A stretch of 64,000 nt of DNA from Streptomyces fructofermentans (GCF_014651055.1 NZ_BMWD01000025.1:84761-148760); one strand, 5' to 3'. Shown: positions 1-9,547, counted from the stretch's first letter. The notes: generated by a model from the sequence alone, not told the origin. Numbers and translations are program-made.

Positions 1-665
1 ATGTGCATGAGGCAGGAGTTGTCGGCGGCGCACAGCACCTCGGCGCCCGTCGACTCGGCGTTGCGCACCTTGTCGGTCCCCATCGCCGCCGACACGTCGG
101 AGTTCTTCAGGGCGAAGGTGCCGCCGAAGCCGCAGCACTCGTCGGCGCCGGGCAGTTCCCTGAGTTCGAGTCCCTCGACCGCGCGCAGGAGCCGGGTGGG
201 TCGCTCGCCCAGCCCGAGGCTGCGCAGGCCGTGGCAGGTGGGGTGGTAGGTGACGGTGTGCGGGTAGTAGGCGCCCACGTCCGTCACGCCGAGCACGTCC
301 ACGAGGAACTCGGTGAGTTCGTACGTCTTGGGCACGACCGGCGCGAGGGTGGCCGCGAGGGTGTCGCCGCGGCCCTCGGCGCGGGCCCGCTCGCCCATCC
401 GCGGATACAGCTCGCGCACCATGGCCCCGCAGGAGCCGGACGGTGTCACGATGGCCTCGTAGCCGCCGAAGACATCGGAGAAGTGACGGGCCATCGGCTC
501 CGCCTCGTGGCGGTACCCCGTGTTGTAGTGCGCCTGCCCGCAGCAGGTCTGCGCCATCGGGAAGTCGACGTCGACACCCAGCCTGGTCAGCAGTTTCACG
601 ACGGCACGGCCGGTGTCCGGATAGAGCGTGTCATTGACGCAGGTCAGGAACAGAGCGACTCGCAT
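1..665 (-). CDS. lutA: Lactate utilisation protein A-like Fe-S oxidoreductase (partial)
   Basis: The gene runs off the left edge; about 221 N-terminal residues are present. The protein has two cysteine-rich CCG-type motifs, TCCGQAHYNTG near residue 41 and DECCGFGG near residue 190, which mark the LutA/GlpC/HdrB family of Fe-S proteins that oxidise L-lactate to pyruvate with LutB and LutC. It starts at an ATG preceded by a GAGGAGC ribosome site. It lies about 100 bases downstream of the rhamnulokinase gene on the same strand, which suggests it finishes rhamnose breakdown by using the lactate made by RhaD. The missing C-terminus and the expected lutB and lutC cannot be seen. Confidence 0.9.
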   Translation of the reverse strand, partial: MRVALFLTCVNDTLYPDTGRAVVKLLTRLGVDVDFPMAQTCCGQAHYNTGYRHEAEPMARHFSDVFGGYEAIVTPSGSCGAMVRELYPRMGERARAEGRGDTLAATLAPVVPKTYELTEFLVDVLGVTDVGAYYPHTVTYHPTCHGLRSLGLGERPTRLLRAVEGLELRELPGADECCGFGGTFALKNSDVSAAMGTDKVRNAESTGAEVLCAADNSCLMH

Positions 666-762
666 CGCAGCTCCTCGGGGTCGATCATCGGATGAGTGCA
701 GGGTACGCGGCGGGCACGCGCCGGGGGAGACGTCGCGCGCCCGCCGGGCGGGGTGCGGTGTC

Positions 763-2208
763 TCACCGGCCGGCGAGTCTCGCCTCGGCGGCCTGCCACG
801 CGGCGCTGTCGCCGCGCGGCTCGTACCGCCGCAGGGGCTGGGTCGCGGCCAGCAGGCGCCGCATCGCCGCGCGGTCGCCGACCGCGCCCTGCGCCCGTGC
901 CTGCACGAGGACGTTGCCCAGGGCCGCGGCCTCCGCGGGGCCGGCCACGACGGGCAGGCCGCAGGCGTCGGCGGTGAGTTGGCAGAGCAGTTCGTTGCGG
1001 GTGCCGCCGCCGACGATGTGCACCACGTCCACCGGATGGTCGGCCAGTTCCTGGGCCTCGCGGACCGCGCGGCGGTGGGCCAGCGCGAGCGAGTCGAGGA
1101 TGCAGCGGGTGGTTTCGGCGCGTGATCCGGGTACGGGTTGGCCGGACGCGCGGCAGGCCTCGGCGATCCGGGCCGGCATCCGGCCCGGGGCGAGGAACGC
1201 GGCGTCGCCCGCGTCGACCACGGACCTGAGCGGCGCGACCCCGGCGGCCTCGCGCAGCAGCGCGGGCAGGTCGGGGCCGCCCCATTCCCGCAGGCACTCC
1301 TGGAGCAGCCACAGGCCCATGATGTTCCGCAGGTAGCGGACGGTGTTGTCGAGGCCGAGTTCGTTGGTGAAGTTGGCCGCGCGGCTCGCCTCGCCGAGGA
1401 CGGGGGCGTCCAGTTCGAGGCCGGCCAGGGACCAGGTGCCGGTGCAGATGTAGGCGAAGCGCTCGCCGGTGGCGGGCACGGCCGCGACGGCCGACGCCGT
1501 GTCGTGCGAGCCGACCGTCGTCACCGGCACCGGTCCGGTCAGTCCCGTCTCCTCCAGCACCGGCCCCCGGAGCAGGCCGGCCGGATCGCCGGGCCGCCGC
1601 AGCGGTGGGAAGAGGTCCAGGTCGACGCCGAGGCGCGCGGCGATGTCGTACGACCAGTCGCGGGTGCGCGGGTCGACGAGCTGGGTGGTGGAGGCGTTGG
1701 TGAGTTCCGTGCCCCGCTCGCCCGTGAGCCAGTAGGTCAGCAGGTCGGGGATGAGCAGCAGGCACTCGGCGTCGGCCAGTTGGGACGTGGCGCGGGCCGC
1801 CACCAGTTGGTACAGGGTGTTGAAGGGGGCGTACTGGAGTCCGGTCGCCGCGTACAGGTCGGCGGCGGGCACGGTGGCCCACACCTTCTCCGCGACGCCC
1901 TCGGTGCGGGTGTCCCGGTAGTGGACCGGGTTGCCGAGGAGCGCCCCGTCGGCGTCGAGGAGGCCGTAGTCCACGGCCCAGCTGTCGATGCCGACGGAGT
2001 CGACCTGCCCGGCGGCGCGCAGCCCGTCGAGGACTCCTCCGTACAGGGCGAGGATGTCCCAGCGCAGTCCCTCGGGCACCCGCACCGGCCGGTTGGGGAA
2101 TCGGTGCGCCTCGGTCAGCTCCAGCGTGCCGGGGCCCACGCGGCCGACCATGACGCGCCCGCTGGACGCGCCGAGGTCGACCGCGGCGTACGACTTCGCT
2201 GCGGTCAT
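763..2208 (-). CDS. rhaB: Rhamnulokinase
   Basis: This is a FGGY-family sugar kinase of about 481 residues, the usual length. It phosphorylates L-rhamnulose to rhamnulose-1-phosphate in the cytoplasm. The N-terminus has the phosphate-binding signature AVDLGASSGRVMVG; further motifs are GIDSWAVDYGLLD, VGSHDTASAVAAVP and, near the C-terminus, HIVGGGTRNELLCQ, all typical of RhaB. It follows rhaD directly: the rhaD stop is a few bases upstream. A GTG nine bases upstream of the chosen ATG would overlap the rhaD stop as GTGA and is an equally possible start. Neither start has a strong ribosome site, so translational coupling to rhaD is likely. Confidence 0.95.
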   Translation of the reverse strand: MTAAKSYAAVDLGASSGRVMVGRVGPGTLELTEAHRFPNRPVRVPEGLRWDILALYGGVLDGLRAAGQVDSVGIDSWAVDYGLLDADGALLGNPVHYRDTRTEGVAEKVWATVPAADLYAATGLQYAPFNTLYQLVAARATSQLADAECLLLIPDLLTYWLTGERGTELTNASTTQLVDPRTRDWSYDIAARLGVDLDLFPPLRRPGDPAGLLRGPVLEETGLTGPVPVTTVGSHDTASAVAAVPATGERFAYICTGTWSLAGLELDAPVLGEASRAANFTNELGLDNTVRYLRNIMGLWLLQECLREWGGPDLPALLREAAGVAPLRSVVDAGDAAFLAPGRMPARIAEACRASGQPVPGSRAETTRCILDSLALAHRRAVREAQELADHPVDVVHIVGGGTRNELLCQLTADACGLPVVAGPAEAAALGNVLVQARAQGAVGDRAAMRRLLAATQPLRRYEPRGDSAAWQAAEARLAGR

Positions 2209-2213
2209 CCTCG

Positions 2214-4253
2214 TCACCGCAGGAACGCGGCGGCGACGCCGGCGTCGACCGGGACGTGCAGTCCGGTGGTGTGCGTCAGGTCGCCGCCCGTCAGGGCGAA
2301 GACGGCGTTCGCCACGTGCTCGGGCAGCACCTCGCGCTTGAGGATGGTCCGCTGGGCGTAGAACTCGCCGAGCTTCTCCTCCTCGATGCCGTACGTGGCC
2401 GCCCGCTGGGCGCCCCAGCCGCCGGCGAAGATGCCCGAGCCGCGCACGACCCCGTCGGGGTTGACGCCGTTGACCCGGATGCCGTGCTCGCCCAGCTCGG
2501 CCGCGAGCAGCCGCACCTGGTGGGCCTGGTCGGCCTTGGTCGCCGAGTACGCGATGTTGTTGGGGCCGGCGAACACGGCGTTCTTGGACGCGATGTAGAC
2601 GACGTCGCCGCCCAGGCCCTGCGCGATCATCACGCGGGCCGCCTCGCGCGAGACGAGGAAGGAGCCGCGCGCCATGATGTCGTGCTGGAGGTCCCAGTCC
2701 GCGGCGGTGGTCTCCAGGAGGGGCTTGGAGATGGAGATGCCGGCGTTGTTCACGACGAGGTCGACGCCGCCGAAGGCGAGCACCGCGTCCTTGAACGCCT
2801 CGGTGATCTGCTCCTCGGAGGTCACGTCGGCGGTGACGGCGACCGCCCTGTCGGGCCCGCCCAGCGCGGCGGCGACCTCGGCCGCGTTGTGCGCGTTCAG
2901 GTCGGCGACCACGACGCAGGCGCCCTCGGCGACCAGCCGTTCGGCGATGGCCCGGCCGATGCCGCTGCCGGCGCCCGTCACCAGTGCCACCCGGGTGGCC
3001 AGCGGCTTGGGCGCGGGCATCCGGCGCAGCTTGGCCTCCTCGAGGGCCCAGTACTCGATGCGGAACTTCTCGGACTCCTCGATGGGCGCGTAGGTGGAGA
3101 CCGCCTCGGCCCCGCGCATCACGTTGATCGCGTTGACGTAGAACTCGCCGGCCACGCGGGCGGTCTGCTTGTCCTTGCCGAAGCTGAACATGCCGACCCC
3201 GGGGACGAGCACGACGGCGGGGTCCGCGCCGCGCATCGCGGGGGAGTCGGCGTCGGCGTGCCGCCCGTAGTAGGCCGCGTACTCGGCGCGGTACTCCGTG
3301 TGCAGCTCCTTCAGGCGGGCCACCGCCTCGTCGAGGGGCGCGGCCGGCGGCAGGTCCAGGACCAGCGGCCGGACCTTGGTGCGCAGGAAGTGGTCGGGGC
3401 AGGAGGTGCCGAGGGCGGCGAGGCGCGGGTGCTCGGCGCTCGCGAGGAAGTCGAGGACGACGTCGGAGTCGGTGTAGTGGCCGACCTGCGGGCGGTCCTG
3501 GGAGGCCAGCGACCTGATCACGGGCGCGAGCGCCGCGGCCCGGTCCCGGCGCTCGGCGGGGGCGAGCGCCCCGTACCCCTCGACGGCGGGGCCGAAGGGC
3601 TCGGGCCTGCCGCGTTCGGCGAGGAAGGCCTCGGCGGTGCGGATGATGTGCAGCGAGTTGCGCTCGCACTCCTCGGAGGTGTCGCCCCACGCGGTGATGC
3701 CGTGCCCGCCGAGGACGCAGCCGATCGCCCGCGGGTTGGCGGCCTTGACGGCGGCGATGTCGAGGCCGAGTTGGAAGCCGGGGCGGCGCCAGGGCACCCA
3801 GACGACGGTGTCGCCGAAGCACTCGGCGGTCAGTTTCTCGCCGTCGGCCGCGCAGGCCAGCGCGATGCCGGAGTCGGGGTGCAGATGGTCGACGTGCGCC
3901 GCGTCGACGAGTCCGTGCATGGCGGTGTCGATCGAGGGGGCGGCCCCGCCCTTGCCGTGCAGGCAGTAGTCGAACGCGGCGACCATCTCGTCCTCGCGCT
4001 CGACGCCCGGGTACACGTCCTTGAGCGCCCGGAGGCGGTCCAGCCGCAGTACGGCCAGTCCCGGCCCGGTCAGCGTGCCGAGGTCGCCGCCCGATCCCTT
4101 GACCCACATCAGGTCGAGGTCGCCGCCGGTCACGGGGTCGGTGCCGGTGCCCTTGGCGGAGGTGTTGCCGCCCGCGTAGTTGGTGTTGCGCGGGTCGGCG
4201 CCGAGCCGGTGGGAACGGGCGAGGAGGTCGGCGGCTTCGGGGTGGGGTGCCAT
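2214..4253 (-). CDS. rhaD: Bifunctional rhamnulose-1-phosphate aldolase/lactaldehyde dehydrogenase
   Basis: The 679-residue protein joins two enzymes. Roughly residues 1-420 are a class II aldolase domain, with NTNYAGGNTSAKGTG and the metal-binding HVDHLHPDS and GGHGITAWG segments. Roughly residues 425-679 are a short-chain dehydrogenase with the nucleotide motif VTGAGSGIGRAIA, NNAG, and a catalytic YSATK. The family (RhaEW or YuxG type) cleaves rhamnulose-1-phosphate to DHAP and L-lactaldehyde and oxidises the aldehyde to lactate. This explains why a lutA-like gene lies downstream. Transcribed with rhaI upstream and rhaB downstream. Confidence 0.95.
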   Translation of the reverse strand: MAPHPEAADLLARSHRLGADPRNTNYAGGNTSAKGTGTDPVTGGDLDLMWVKGSGGDLGTLTGPGLAVLRLDRLRALKDVYPGVEREDEMVAAFDYCLHGKGGAAPSIDTAMHGLVDAAHVDHLHPDSGIALACAADGEKLTAECFGDTVVWVPWRRPGFQLGLDIAAVKAANPRAIGCVLGGHGITAWGDTSEECERNSLHIIRTAEAFLAERGRPEPFGPAVEGYGALAPAERRDRAAALAPVIRSLASQDRPQVGHYTDSDVVLDFLASAEHPRLAALGTSCPDHFLRTKVRPLVLDLPPAAPLDEAVARLKELHTEYRAEYAAYYGRHADADSPAMRGADPAVVLVPGVGMFSFGKDKQTARVAGEFYVNAINVMRGAEAVSTYAPIEESEKFRIEYWALEEAKLRRMPAPKPLATRVALVTGAGSGIGRAIAERLVAEGACVVVADLNAHNAAEVAAALGGPDRAVAVTADVTSEEQITEAFKDAVLAFGGVDLVVNNAGISISKPLLETTAADWDLQHDIMARGSFLVSREAARVMIAQGLGGDVVYIASKNAVFAGPNNIAYSATKADQAHQVRLLAAELGEHGIRVNGVNPDGVVRGSGIFAGGWGAQRAATYGIEEEKLGEFYAQRTILKREVLPEHVANAVFALTGGDLTHTTGLHVPVDAGVAAAFLR

Positions 4254-4414
4254 GTCCTGGGTCCTTTGAAGAGAGTGTCTGCGTCTGCGTCGGCTTGAGC
4301 GGGGCGCGGGACCGCGGTGCCCGGGAGCGGGCGGCCGGGCGGCGGGGGCGGCCGTCCGGACTCACGCCGCGGTGCGGTGGCCCGTTCGCTGGGCGGGAGG
4401 TTCGGGGCGCCTGA

Positions 4415-5575
4415 TCAGGCGCCCCAGCCGGCCTGCTGTCCGCCGACGCGCTCCTCGGCGATGCGCGCTGCCCAGCCGGAGGCGTGGTAGGCGGCGATGG
4501 GGTCGGGGTCCAGGCCCAGTTCCTGGCGGACCTCGGCCACCAGCGGCCGCACGTCCGTGTTGTACGCGTCCATGACCACGGCGTTCGCGGCGAGGACGTC
4601 ACCCGAGCGCTGTGCGGCCGTCAGGGCCTCGCGGTCCACGAGGAGTGCCTTCGCGGTGGCCTCCTGCACGTTCATCACCGAGCGGATGATCGCGGGGATC
4701 TTCGCCTCGATGTTGTGGCACTGGTCGAGCATGAACGCCACGTCCGGGGTGAAGCCGCCGCCGCGGATGACCTCGTACATGATCCGGAAGAGCTGGAAGG
4801 GGTCGGCCGCGCCCACCATCAGGTCGTCGTCGGCGTAGAACCGCGAGTTGAAGTCGAACGCGCCGAGCTTCCCCTCGCGCAGCAGCGTCGCGACGATGAA
4901 CTCGATGTTGGTGCCGGGCGCGTGGTGGCCGGTGTCGACGACGACCTGCGCCTTGGGCCCGAGCTTGAGGCAGTGCGCGTACGCGGTGCCCCAGTCCGGC
5001 ACGTCGGTCGCGTAGAAGGCCGGCTCGAAGAACTTGTACTCCAGGAGCATCCGCTGGTCGTCCCCGAGGCGCTCGTACACCCGGGCCAGGCCTTCGGCGA
5101 GCCGGTCCTGGCGCTCGCGGATGTCGTCCTGGCCGGGATAGTTCGTGCCGTCCGCGAACCACAGCTTCAGGTCCTTGGACCCGGTGGCGTCCATGATGTC
5201 GACGCAGTCGAGCAGATGGTCCACGGCCTTGCGGCGCACGGCCGCGTCCGGGTGGCAGACGCTGCCGAGCCGGTAGTCGTCGTCCTGGAAGGTGTTGGAG
5301 TTGATCGCCCCCAGCTTCACGCCGCGCTCCTCGGCGTGCTTGGCGAGAGCCGTGTAGTCCTCGACCCGGTCCCAGGGGATGTGCAGCGCCACGGTCGGGG
5401 CGGCCCCGGTGAACTCGTGCACCTTCGCGGCGTCGTCGAGCTTCTCGAAGGGGTCGCGCGGCACTCCGGGCTGCGCGAACACCTTGAAGCGGGTTCCCGA
5501 GTTCCCGTACGCCCATGACGGCGTCTCTACTGCCTGGGTCTTGAGAGCGGCCTTCACCGCGGCGAGCTCGGTCAC
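4415..5575 (-). CDS. rhaI: L-rhamnose isomerase
   Basis: The 386-residue protein matches the Pseudomonas stutzeri/rhizobial type of L-rhamnose isomerase, a TIM barrel that converts L-rhamnose to L-rhamnulose using two divalent metals. Candidate metal and catalytic segments are LEYKFFEPAF (about 178-187), DTGHHAPGTN (about 214-223) and DFNSRFYADDD (about 250). It is the first gene of the minus-strand catabolic operon and is read divergently from the transporter operon; about 160 bases separate it from rhaD. Two LacI-type palindromes lie in the intergenic region upstream. Confidence 0.96.
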   Translation of the reverse strand: MTELAAVKAALKTQAVETPSWAYGNSGTRFKVFAQPGVPRDPFEKLDDAAKVHEFTGAAPTVALHIPWDRVEDYTALAKHAEERGVKLGAINSNTFQDDDYRLGSVCHPDAAVRRKAVDHLLDCVDIMDATGSKDLKLWFADGTNYPGQDDIRERQDRLAEGLARVYERLGDDQRMLLEYKFFEPAFYATDVPDWGTAYAHCLKLGPKAQVVVDTGHHAPGTNIEFIVATLLREGKLGAFDFNSRFYADDDLMVGAADPFQLFRIMYEVIRGGGFTPDVAFMLDQCHNIEAKIPAIIRSVMNVQEATAKALLVDREALTAAQRSGDVLAANAVVMDAYNTDVRPLVAEVRQELGLDPDPIAAYHASGWAARIAEERVGGQQAGWGA

Positions 5576-5636
5576 TTCGGGGCTCCTGTGACATCGGTTC
5601 TGGCAATCGGAAGGAACAACGCCTGAACAGCTTCGG

Positions 5637-5652
5637 TCTGAAACGATTCAGA
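5637..5652. promoter_or_regulatory. LacI-type operator palindrome upstream of rhaI
   Basis: The 16 bases TCTGAAACGATTCAGA form a near-perfect palindrome (one mismatched pair) with the TGAAAC-GTTTCA core typical of LacI-family operators. It lies about 60 bases upstream of rhaI in the divergent rhaI/rhaT region. The likely ligand-responsive repressor is the LacI-family protein encoded at 12643-13668. The match is seen in the sequence; binding is inferred. Confidence 0.7.
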
Positions 5653-5803
5653 AGGCTGAAGCTATGAGCACCCCGAAGGGCTGTCAACCCCCCGGGCGCG
5701 GACGGCTCTTCGTGACTCGGTTGTGACCTTGTCCTATCGAAAATTTCGGACAGTACCCATTGACGTGACCTGGGCTACATGCCTAACGTCCCGGCAACCT
5801 AGT

Positions 5804-5815
5804 TGAAACCTTTCA
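5804..5815. promoter_or_regulatory. LacI-type operator upstream of rhaT
   Basis: TGAAACCTTTCA is a second copy of the LacI-type core, about 45 bases upstream of the transporter ATPase start. With the copy near rhaI it gives one operator for each divergent operon, so both could be repressed by the same local regulator. Confidence 0.6.
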
Positions 5816-5858
5816 CGACGTCGTGAGGCCGCACTGCCCGCGTCGTTGAGGAGCCCTC

Positions 5859-7373
5859 ATGACCCTCCGGTCCGACGCGGGTCCGGCCCCCGTGCTGGCG
5901 CTCAAGGACATCTCGAAGTCCTTCGGCGCCGTACGCGCCCTGCGGGACGTGTCCCTCGAACTGTTCCCCGGCGAAGTGCACGCACTCGCCGGCGAGAACG
6001 GCGCGGGCAAGTCGACCCTGATCAAGACGCTCGCCGGCGTGCACCGACCCGATGCCGGCCAGGTGCTCCTGGACGGCGAACCCACCGTCTTCCACGGTCC
6101 CGCCGACGCCCGCGACGCGGGCATCGCGGTGATCTACCAGGAGCCCACGCTCTTCCCCGACCTCTCGATCGCCGAGAACATCTTCATGGGCCGCCAGCCG
6201 CGCCGCGCCCTCGGCCGCATCGACCACAAGGCCACCCACGCCGAGACACTCGCCCTGATGCGGCGGCTCGGCGTCGAACTCGACCCCGACCGCCCGGCAC
6301 GCGGCCTGTCCATCGCCGACCAGCAGATCGTCGAGATCGCCAAGGCGCTCTCCTTCGACGCCCGCGTCCTGATCATGGACGAGCCGACCGCCGCCCTCAC
6401 CGGCAGCGAGGTGGCACGCCTCTTCGGCGTCGTCCGCGCCCTGCGCGAGCAGGGCTCGGCCGTGCTGTTCATCTCGCACCGGCTGGAGGAGATCTTCCAG
6501 ATCTGCCGCCGGGTCACCACCCTGCGCGACGGCGCCCTCATCTCCAGCGAGCCGATCGACGGCATGACCGAGGACGACCTCGTACGCCGCATGGTCGGCC
6601 GCGACCTGGACGAGCTCTACCCGAAGCAGGACGTCGAGGCGGGCGAAGTCGCCCTCAGCGTGCGGCGCCTGACCCGCGAGGGCGTCTTCACCGACGTCTC
6701 CTTCGACGTCCGGCGCGGCGAGATCGTCGGCCTCGCCGGACTCGTCGGCGCCGGACGCACCGAGGTCGCCCGCGCCGTCTTCGGCGTCGACCGCTGGGAC
6801 GCCGGGGAGGTCGAGATCGACGGACGGAGCCTGACGAACGGCGCGCCCTCCACGGCCATGGCCGCGGGCCTCGCCCTCGTACCCGAGGACCGCCGGGCCC
6901 AGGGCCTCGTGATGGACATGTCCATCGAGCGCAACATCGGCCTCACCGGCCTGCGGTCGACCGTCAGGGCGGGGCTCATGGACCGCGGCGCCGAACGCAG
7001 CCGCTCACTGGACTGGGCGGTCAAGCTCCAGGTCAAGTACGCCCGGATCGCCGACACCGTGTCCACCCTCTCCGGAGGCAACCAGCAGAAGGTCGTCCTC
7101 GCCAAGTGGCTCGCCACCGGCCCCAAGGTGCTCATCGTCGACGAACCGACCCGCGGCATCGACGTCGGCACGAAGGCCGAGGTGCACCGGCTGCTCAGCC
7201 AACTCGCCGCCGACGGTGTCGCCGTCCTGATGATCTCCTCCGACCTGCCCGAGATCCTCGGCATGGCCGACCGGGTCCTCGTGATGCACGAGGGCCGGCT
7301 CACCGCCGAGATCCCGAGGTCCGAGGCCACCGAGGAGTCCGTGATGGCCGCTGCCACCGGGAGGGCCGCGTGA
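5859..7373 (+). CDS. rhaT: Rhamnose ABC transporter, ATP-binding protein
   Basis: This 504-residue protein has two ABC ATPase domains in tandem, the form used by carbohydrate importers of the CUT2 class (RbsA, RhaT). The first domain carries Walker A GENGAGKST (about 45-53), signature GLSIADQQIVEIAKAL and Walker B VLIMDEPT. The second has a degenerate Walker A (GLVGAGRTE, about 295) but an intact LSGGNQQK signature and LIVDEPTRGID, the usual asymmetry of this class. It energises rhamnose uptake through RhaP and RhaQ. First gene of the plus-strand operon, about 280 bases from divergent rhaI. Confidence 0.93.
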   Translation: MTLRSDAGPAPVLALKDISKSFGAVRALRDVSLELFPGEVHALAGENGAGKSTLIKTLAGVHRPDAGQVLLDGEPTVFHGPADARDAGIAVIYQEPTLFPDLSIAENIFMGRQPRRALGRIDHKATHAETLALMRRLGVELDPDRPARGLSIADQQIVEIAKALSFDARVLIMDEPTAALTGSEVARLFGVVRALREQGSAVLFISHRLEEIFQICRRVTTLRDGALISSEPIDGMTEDDLVRRMVGRDLDELYPKQDVEAGEVALSVRRLTREGVFTDVSFDVRRGEIVGLAGLVGAGRTEVARAVFGVDRWDAGEVEIDGRSLTNGAPSTAMAAGLALVPEDRRAQGLVMDMSIERNIGLTGLRSTVRAGLMDRGAERSRSLDWAVKLQVKYARIADTVSTLSGGNQQKVVLAKWLATGPKVLIVDEPTRGIDVGTKAEVHRLLSQLAADGVAVLMISSDLPEILGMADRVLVMHEGRLTAEIPRSEATEESVMAAATGRAA

Positions 7374-7464
7374 ACCGCGCACACGCGGCCACCGGGCCGC
7401 GGACGGACACGACGCCCGCACCACCGCAGCGTACGGGCGCACCGGCGCACGAGAGGAGGACGGC

Positions 7465-8505
7465 ATGACGGTGACCGCACCCAACCCGGCACCCGCGGCC
7501 GAGGTGCCCAAGTCGAGCGGCACCCGCCTGGTCGACCGCGTCTTCAAGATGCGCGAACTCGCCATCCTGGCCGTCTTCCTGGTGATGATCGTCATCACCC
7601 AGATGGGCAACAGCGAGTTCCTGTCCGAGCAGGGCATCAAGGACCTGCTGCTCAACGCGACCATCCTCGTGCTGGTCGCCACCGGCCAGTCGCTGGTCGT
7701 CATCACCCGCAACGTCGACCTGTCGGTCGGCTCGACGCTCGGCATCAGCGCCTTCGCCGCCGGCACCTACCTCCAGGGCGGCGGGAACCCCGTCGTCGCC
7801 GTGGCGCTCGCCGTCCTGCTCGGCATCGGCTGGGGACTGGTCAACGGACTCCTCGTCAGCCTCGGCCAGGTGCCCGCGCTCGTCGTCACCCTCGGCACGC
7901 TCTACATCATCCGCGGCATCGACTCCATCTGGGTCGGCTCACGGCAGATCACCGCGGCCAACCTGCCCGACGGATTCGTCGACTTCGGCTCCGGCGGCAT
8001 CTCCGCGGTGCCCTGGCTCGCCCTGATCGCCCTCGCCGTGCTGATCGCGACCGCCTACTACCTCAAGCACTTCGGCAGCGGCCGCGAACTGTACGCGCTC
8101 GGCTCCAACCCGGAGGCCGCCCGCCTCGCCGGCATCCCCGTGCGCAAGCGCATCCTCGCCGCGTACACCTTCTGCGGAGCCCTCGCCGGGCTCGCCGGCG
8201 CCCTGTACCTCGCCCGGTTCGGCAACGTCGACTCCGGCACCGGCAACGGCTACGAACTCACCGTCGTCAGCGCGGTCGTGGTCGGCGGCGTCGTCTTCAC
8301 CGGCGGCTCCGGCAGCGTCTACGGCGCCGCTCTGGGCGCGCTGCTCCTCACCTCCATCAACAGCGTGCTGCCCGCCCTCGGCGTCAGTTCCGTCTGGGTG
8401 CTCGCCATCAACGGCATCCTGCTCATCCTCGCCATCGCGGTCGACCGGATCGTCGCCCTGCGCGTGGCGACCGCCCTGAAGAAGAGGAACGCCCGCCATG
8501 GCTGA
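7465..8505 (+). CDS. rhaP: Rhamnose ABC transporter permease
   Basis: This 346-residue membrane protein of the BPD_transp_2 (RbsC-like) family has about ten hydrophobic segments and the conserved VITRNVDLSVGS segment near residue 80. It forms half of the rhamnose channel with RhaQ. The start is an ATG after an AGAGGAGGA ribosome site; about 90 bases separate it from rhaT. Its end overlaps the start of rhaQ by eight bases, which points to coupled translation. Confidence 0.92.
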   Translation: MTVTAPNPAPAAEVPKSSGTRLVDRVFKMRELAILAVFLVMIVITQMGNSEFLSEQGIKDLLLNATILVLVATGQSLVVITRNVDLSVGSTLGISAFAAGTYLQGGGNPVVAVALAVLLGIGWGLVNGLLVSLGQVPALVVTLGTLYIIRGIDSIWVGSRQITAANLPDGFVDFGSGGISAVPWLALIALAVLIATAYYLKHFGSGRELYALGSNPEAARLAGIPVRKRILAAYTFCGALAGLAGALYLARFGNVDSGTGNGYELTVVSAVVVGGVVFTGGSGSVYGAALGALLLTSINSVLPALGVSSVWVLAINGILLILAIAVDRIVALRVATALKKRNARHG

Positions 8506-9523
8506 CTCCGCCCTCACGCGCGCCGTCCGCCGCTCCGCCCTGGTGCGGTGGGACGGGGCCGTCGGCGCCCTCCTGATCGTCGTCCTGCTGCTGTCCTTCA
8601 CCACCGTGGACGGCTTCGGCAACGCCCTCAACCTGTCGTTCCTGATCGGCAACACCCTGCCCATCGCGCTGATCGCGCTGCCGATGACGCTGCTCGTGGT
8701 GTCCGGGGAGATCGACCTCTCGGTGGCCTCGACCGCGGGTCTGTCCGGCGCGGTGATGGGCGCCCTGTGGAACCAGGGCATGACCATCGAGACGATCATC
8801 CCGATCTGCCTGCTGCTCGGCGTGGTGTGCGGACTGGTCAACGGCCTGCTGGTCACCCGGCTCGGCCTGCCCTCCCTGGCCGTCACCATCGGAACGCTCG
8901 CCGCCTACCGGGGCATCGCGCAGATCGTGCTCGGCTCGGACGCGGTCACCGACTTCCCCACCCAGTACCTGGACTTCGCCTCCGGACGCATCGGCGACAC
9001 GTTCGTCCCGTACGCGCTCCTCCCCTTCCTCGTGCTGCTCGCGATCGCCGTGGTCGCCCTGCACGCCACCCCGTTCGGGCGCTCGCTCTTCGCGGTCGGG
9101 GCCAGCGAGGAGGCCGCCCGGTTCGCCGGCATCCGCGTCAAGCGGCAGAAGCTGGTCCTGTTCACGGTGACGGGGCTGATGGCCTCGCTCACCGGCATCT
9201 TCTGGGCGCTGCACTACGCCAGCGCCCGCTTCGACAACGCCACGGGGCTCGAACTCTCCGTCGTGGCGGCAGTACTGCTCGGCGGCATCGACTTCGACGG
9301 CGGCAAGGGCACGCTCGGCGGCGCGATCGCGGGAGTCTTCCTGCTCGGCGCGCTGCAGAACGTGATGAGCCTCCAGGACGTCTCCGCCCAGTCGCAGATC
9401 GTCGTCACCGGCGTCCTGCTCGTCCTCTCCGTGCTCGCCCCCCGGGTCGCACGGCAGATCTCCGTCGCGAGGGCGGGCCGCAGAGCCGCCTCCGCACCCA
9501 CCTCTGCACCCACCTCCCCGTAA
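8498..9523 (+). CDS. rhaQ: Rhamnose ABC transporter permease
   Basis: This is the second CUT2 permease (341 residues), with the matching VVSGEIDLSVAST segment near residue 70 and GGIDFDGGKGT in the C-terminal half. It pairs with RhaP in the inner channel. It starts inside the end of rhaP and is followed after about 25 bases by the binding-protein gene. The short C-terminal tail repeats the unit ApTSAPTS, a likely disordered end. Confidence 0.92.
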   Translation: MADSALTRAVRRSALVRWDGAVGALLIVVLLLSFTTVDGFGNALNLSFLIGNTLPIALIALPMTLLVVSGEIDLSVASTAGLSGAVMGALWNQGMTIETIIPICLLLGVVCGLVNGLLVTRLGLPSLAVTIGTLAAYRGIAQIVLGSDAVTDFPTQYLDFASGRIGDTFVPYALLPFLVLLAIAVVALHATPFGRSLFAVGASEEAARFAGIRVKRQKLVLFTVTGLMASLTGIFWALHYASARFDNATGLELSVVAAVLLGGIDFDGGKGTLGGAIAGVFLLGALQNVMSLQDVSAQSQIVVTGVLLVLSVLAPRVARQISVARAGRRAASAPTSAPTSP

Positions 9524-9547
9524 CCTCCGTCGAAAGGCTCCACCACC

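Noticed and set aside
763..4602. A very long minus-strand open frame spanning rhaB and much of rhaD
   Set aside because: Only the rhaB part has family sequence; the rest is a high-GC shadow of rhaD in another frame.
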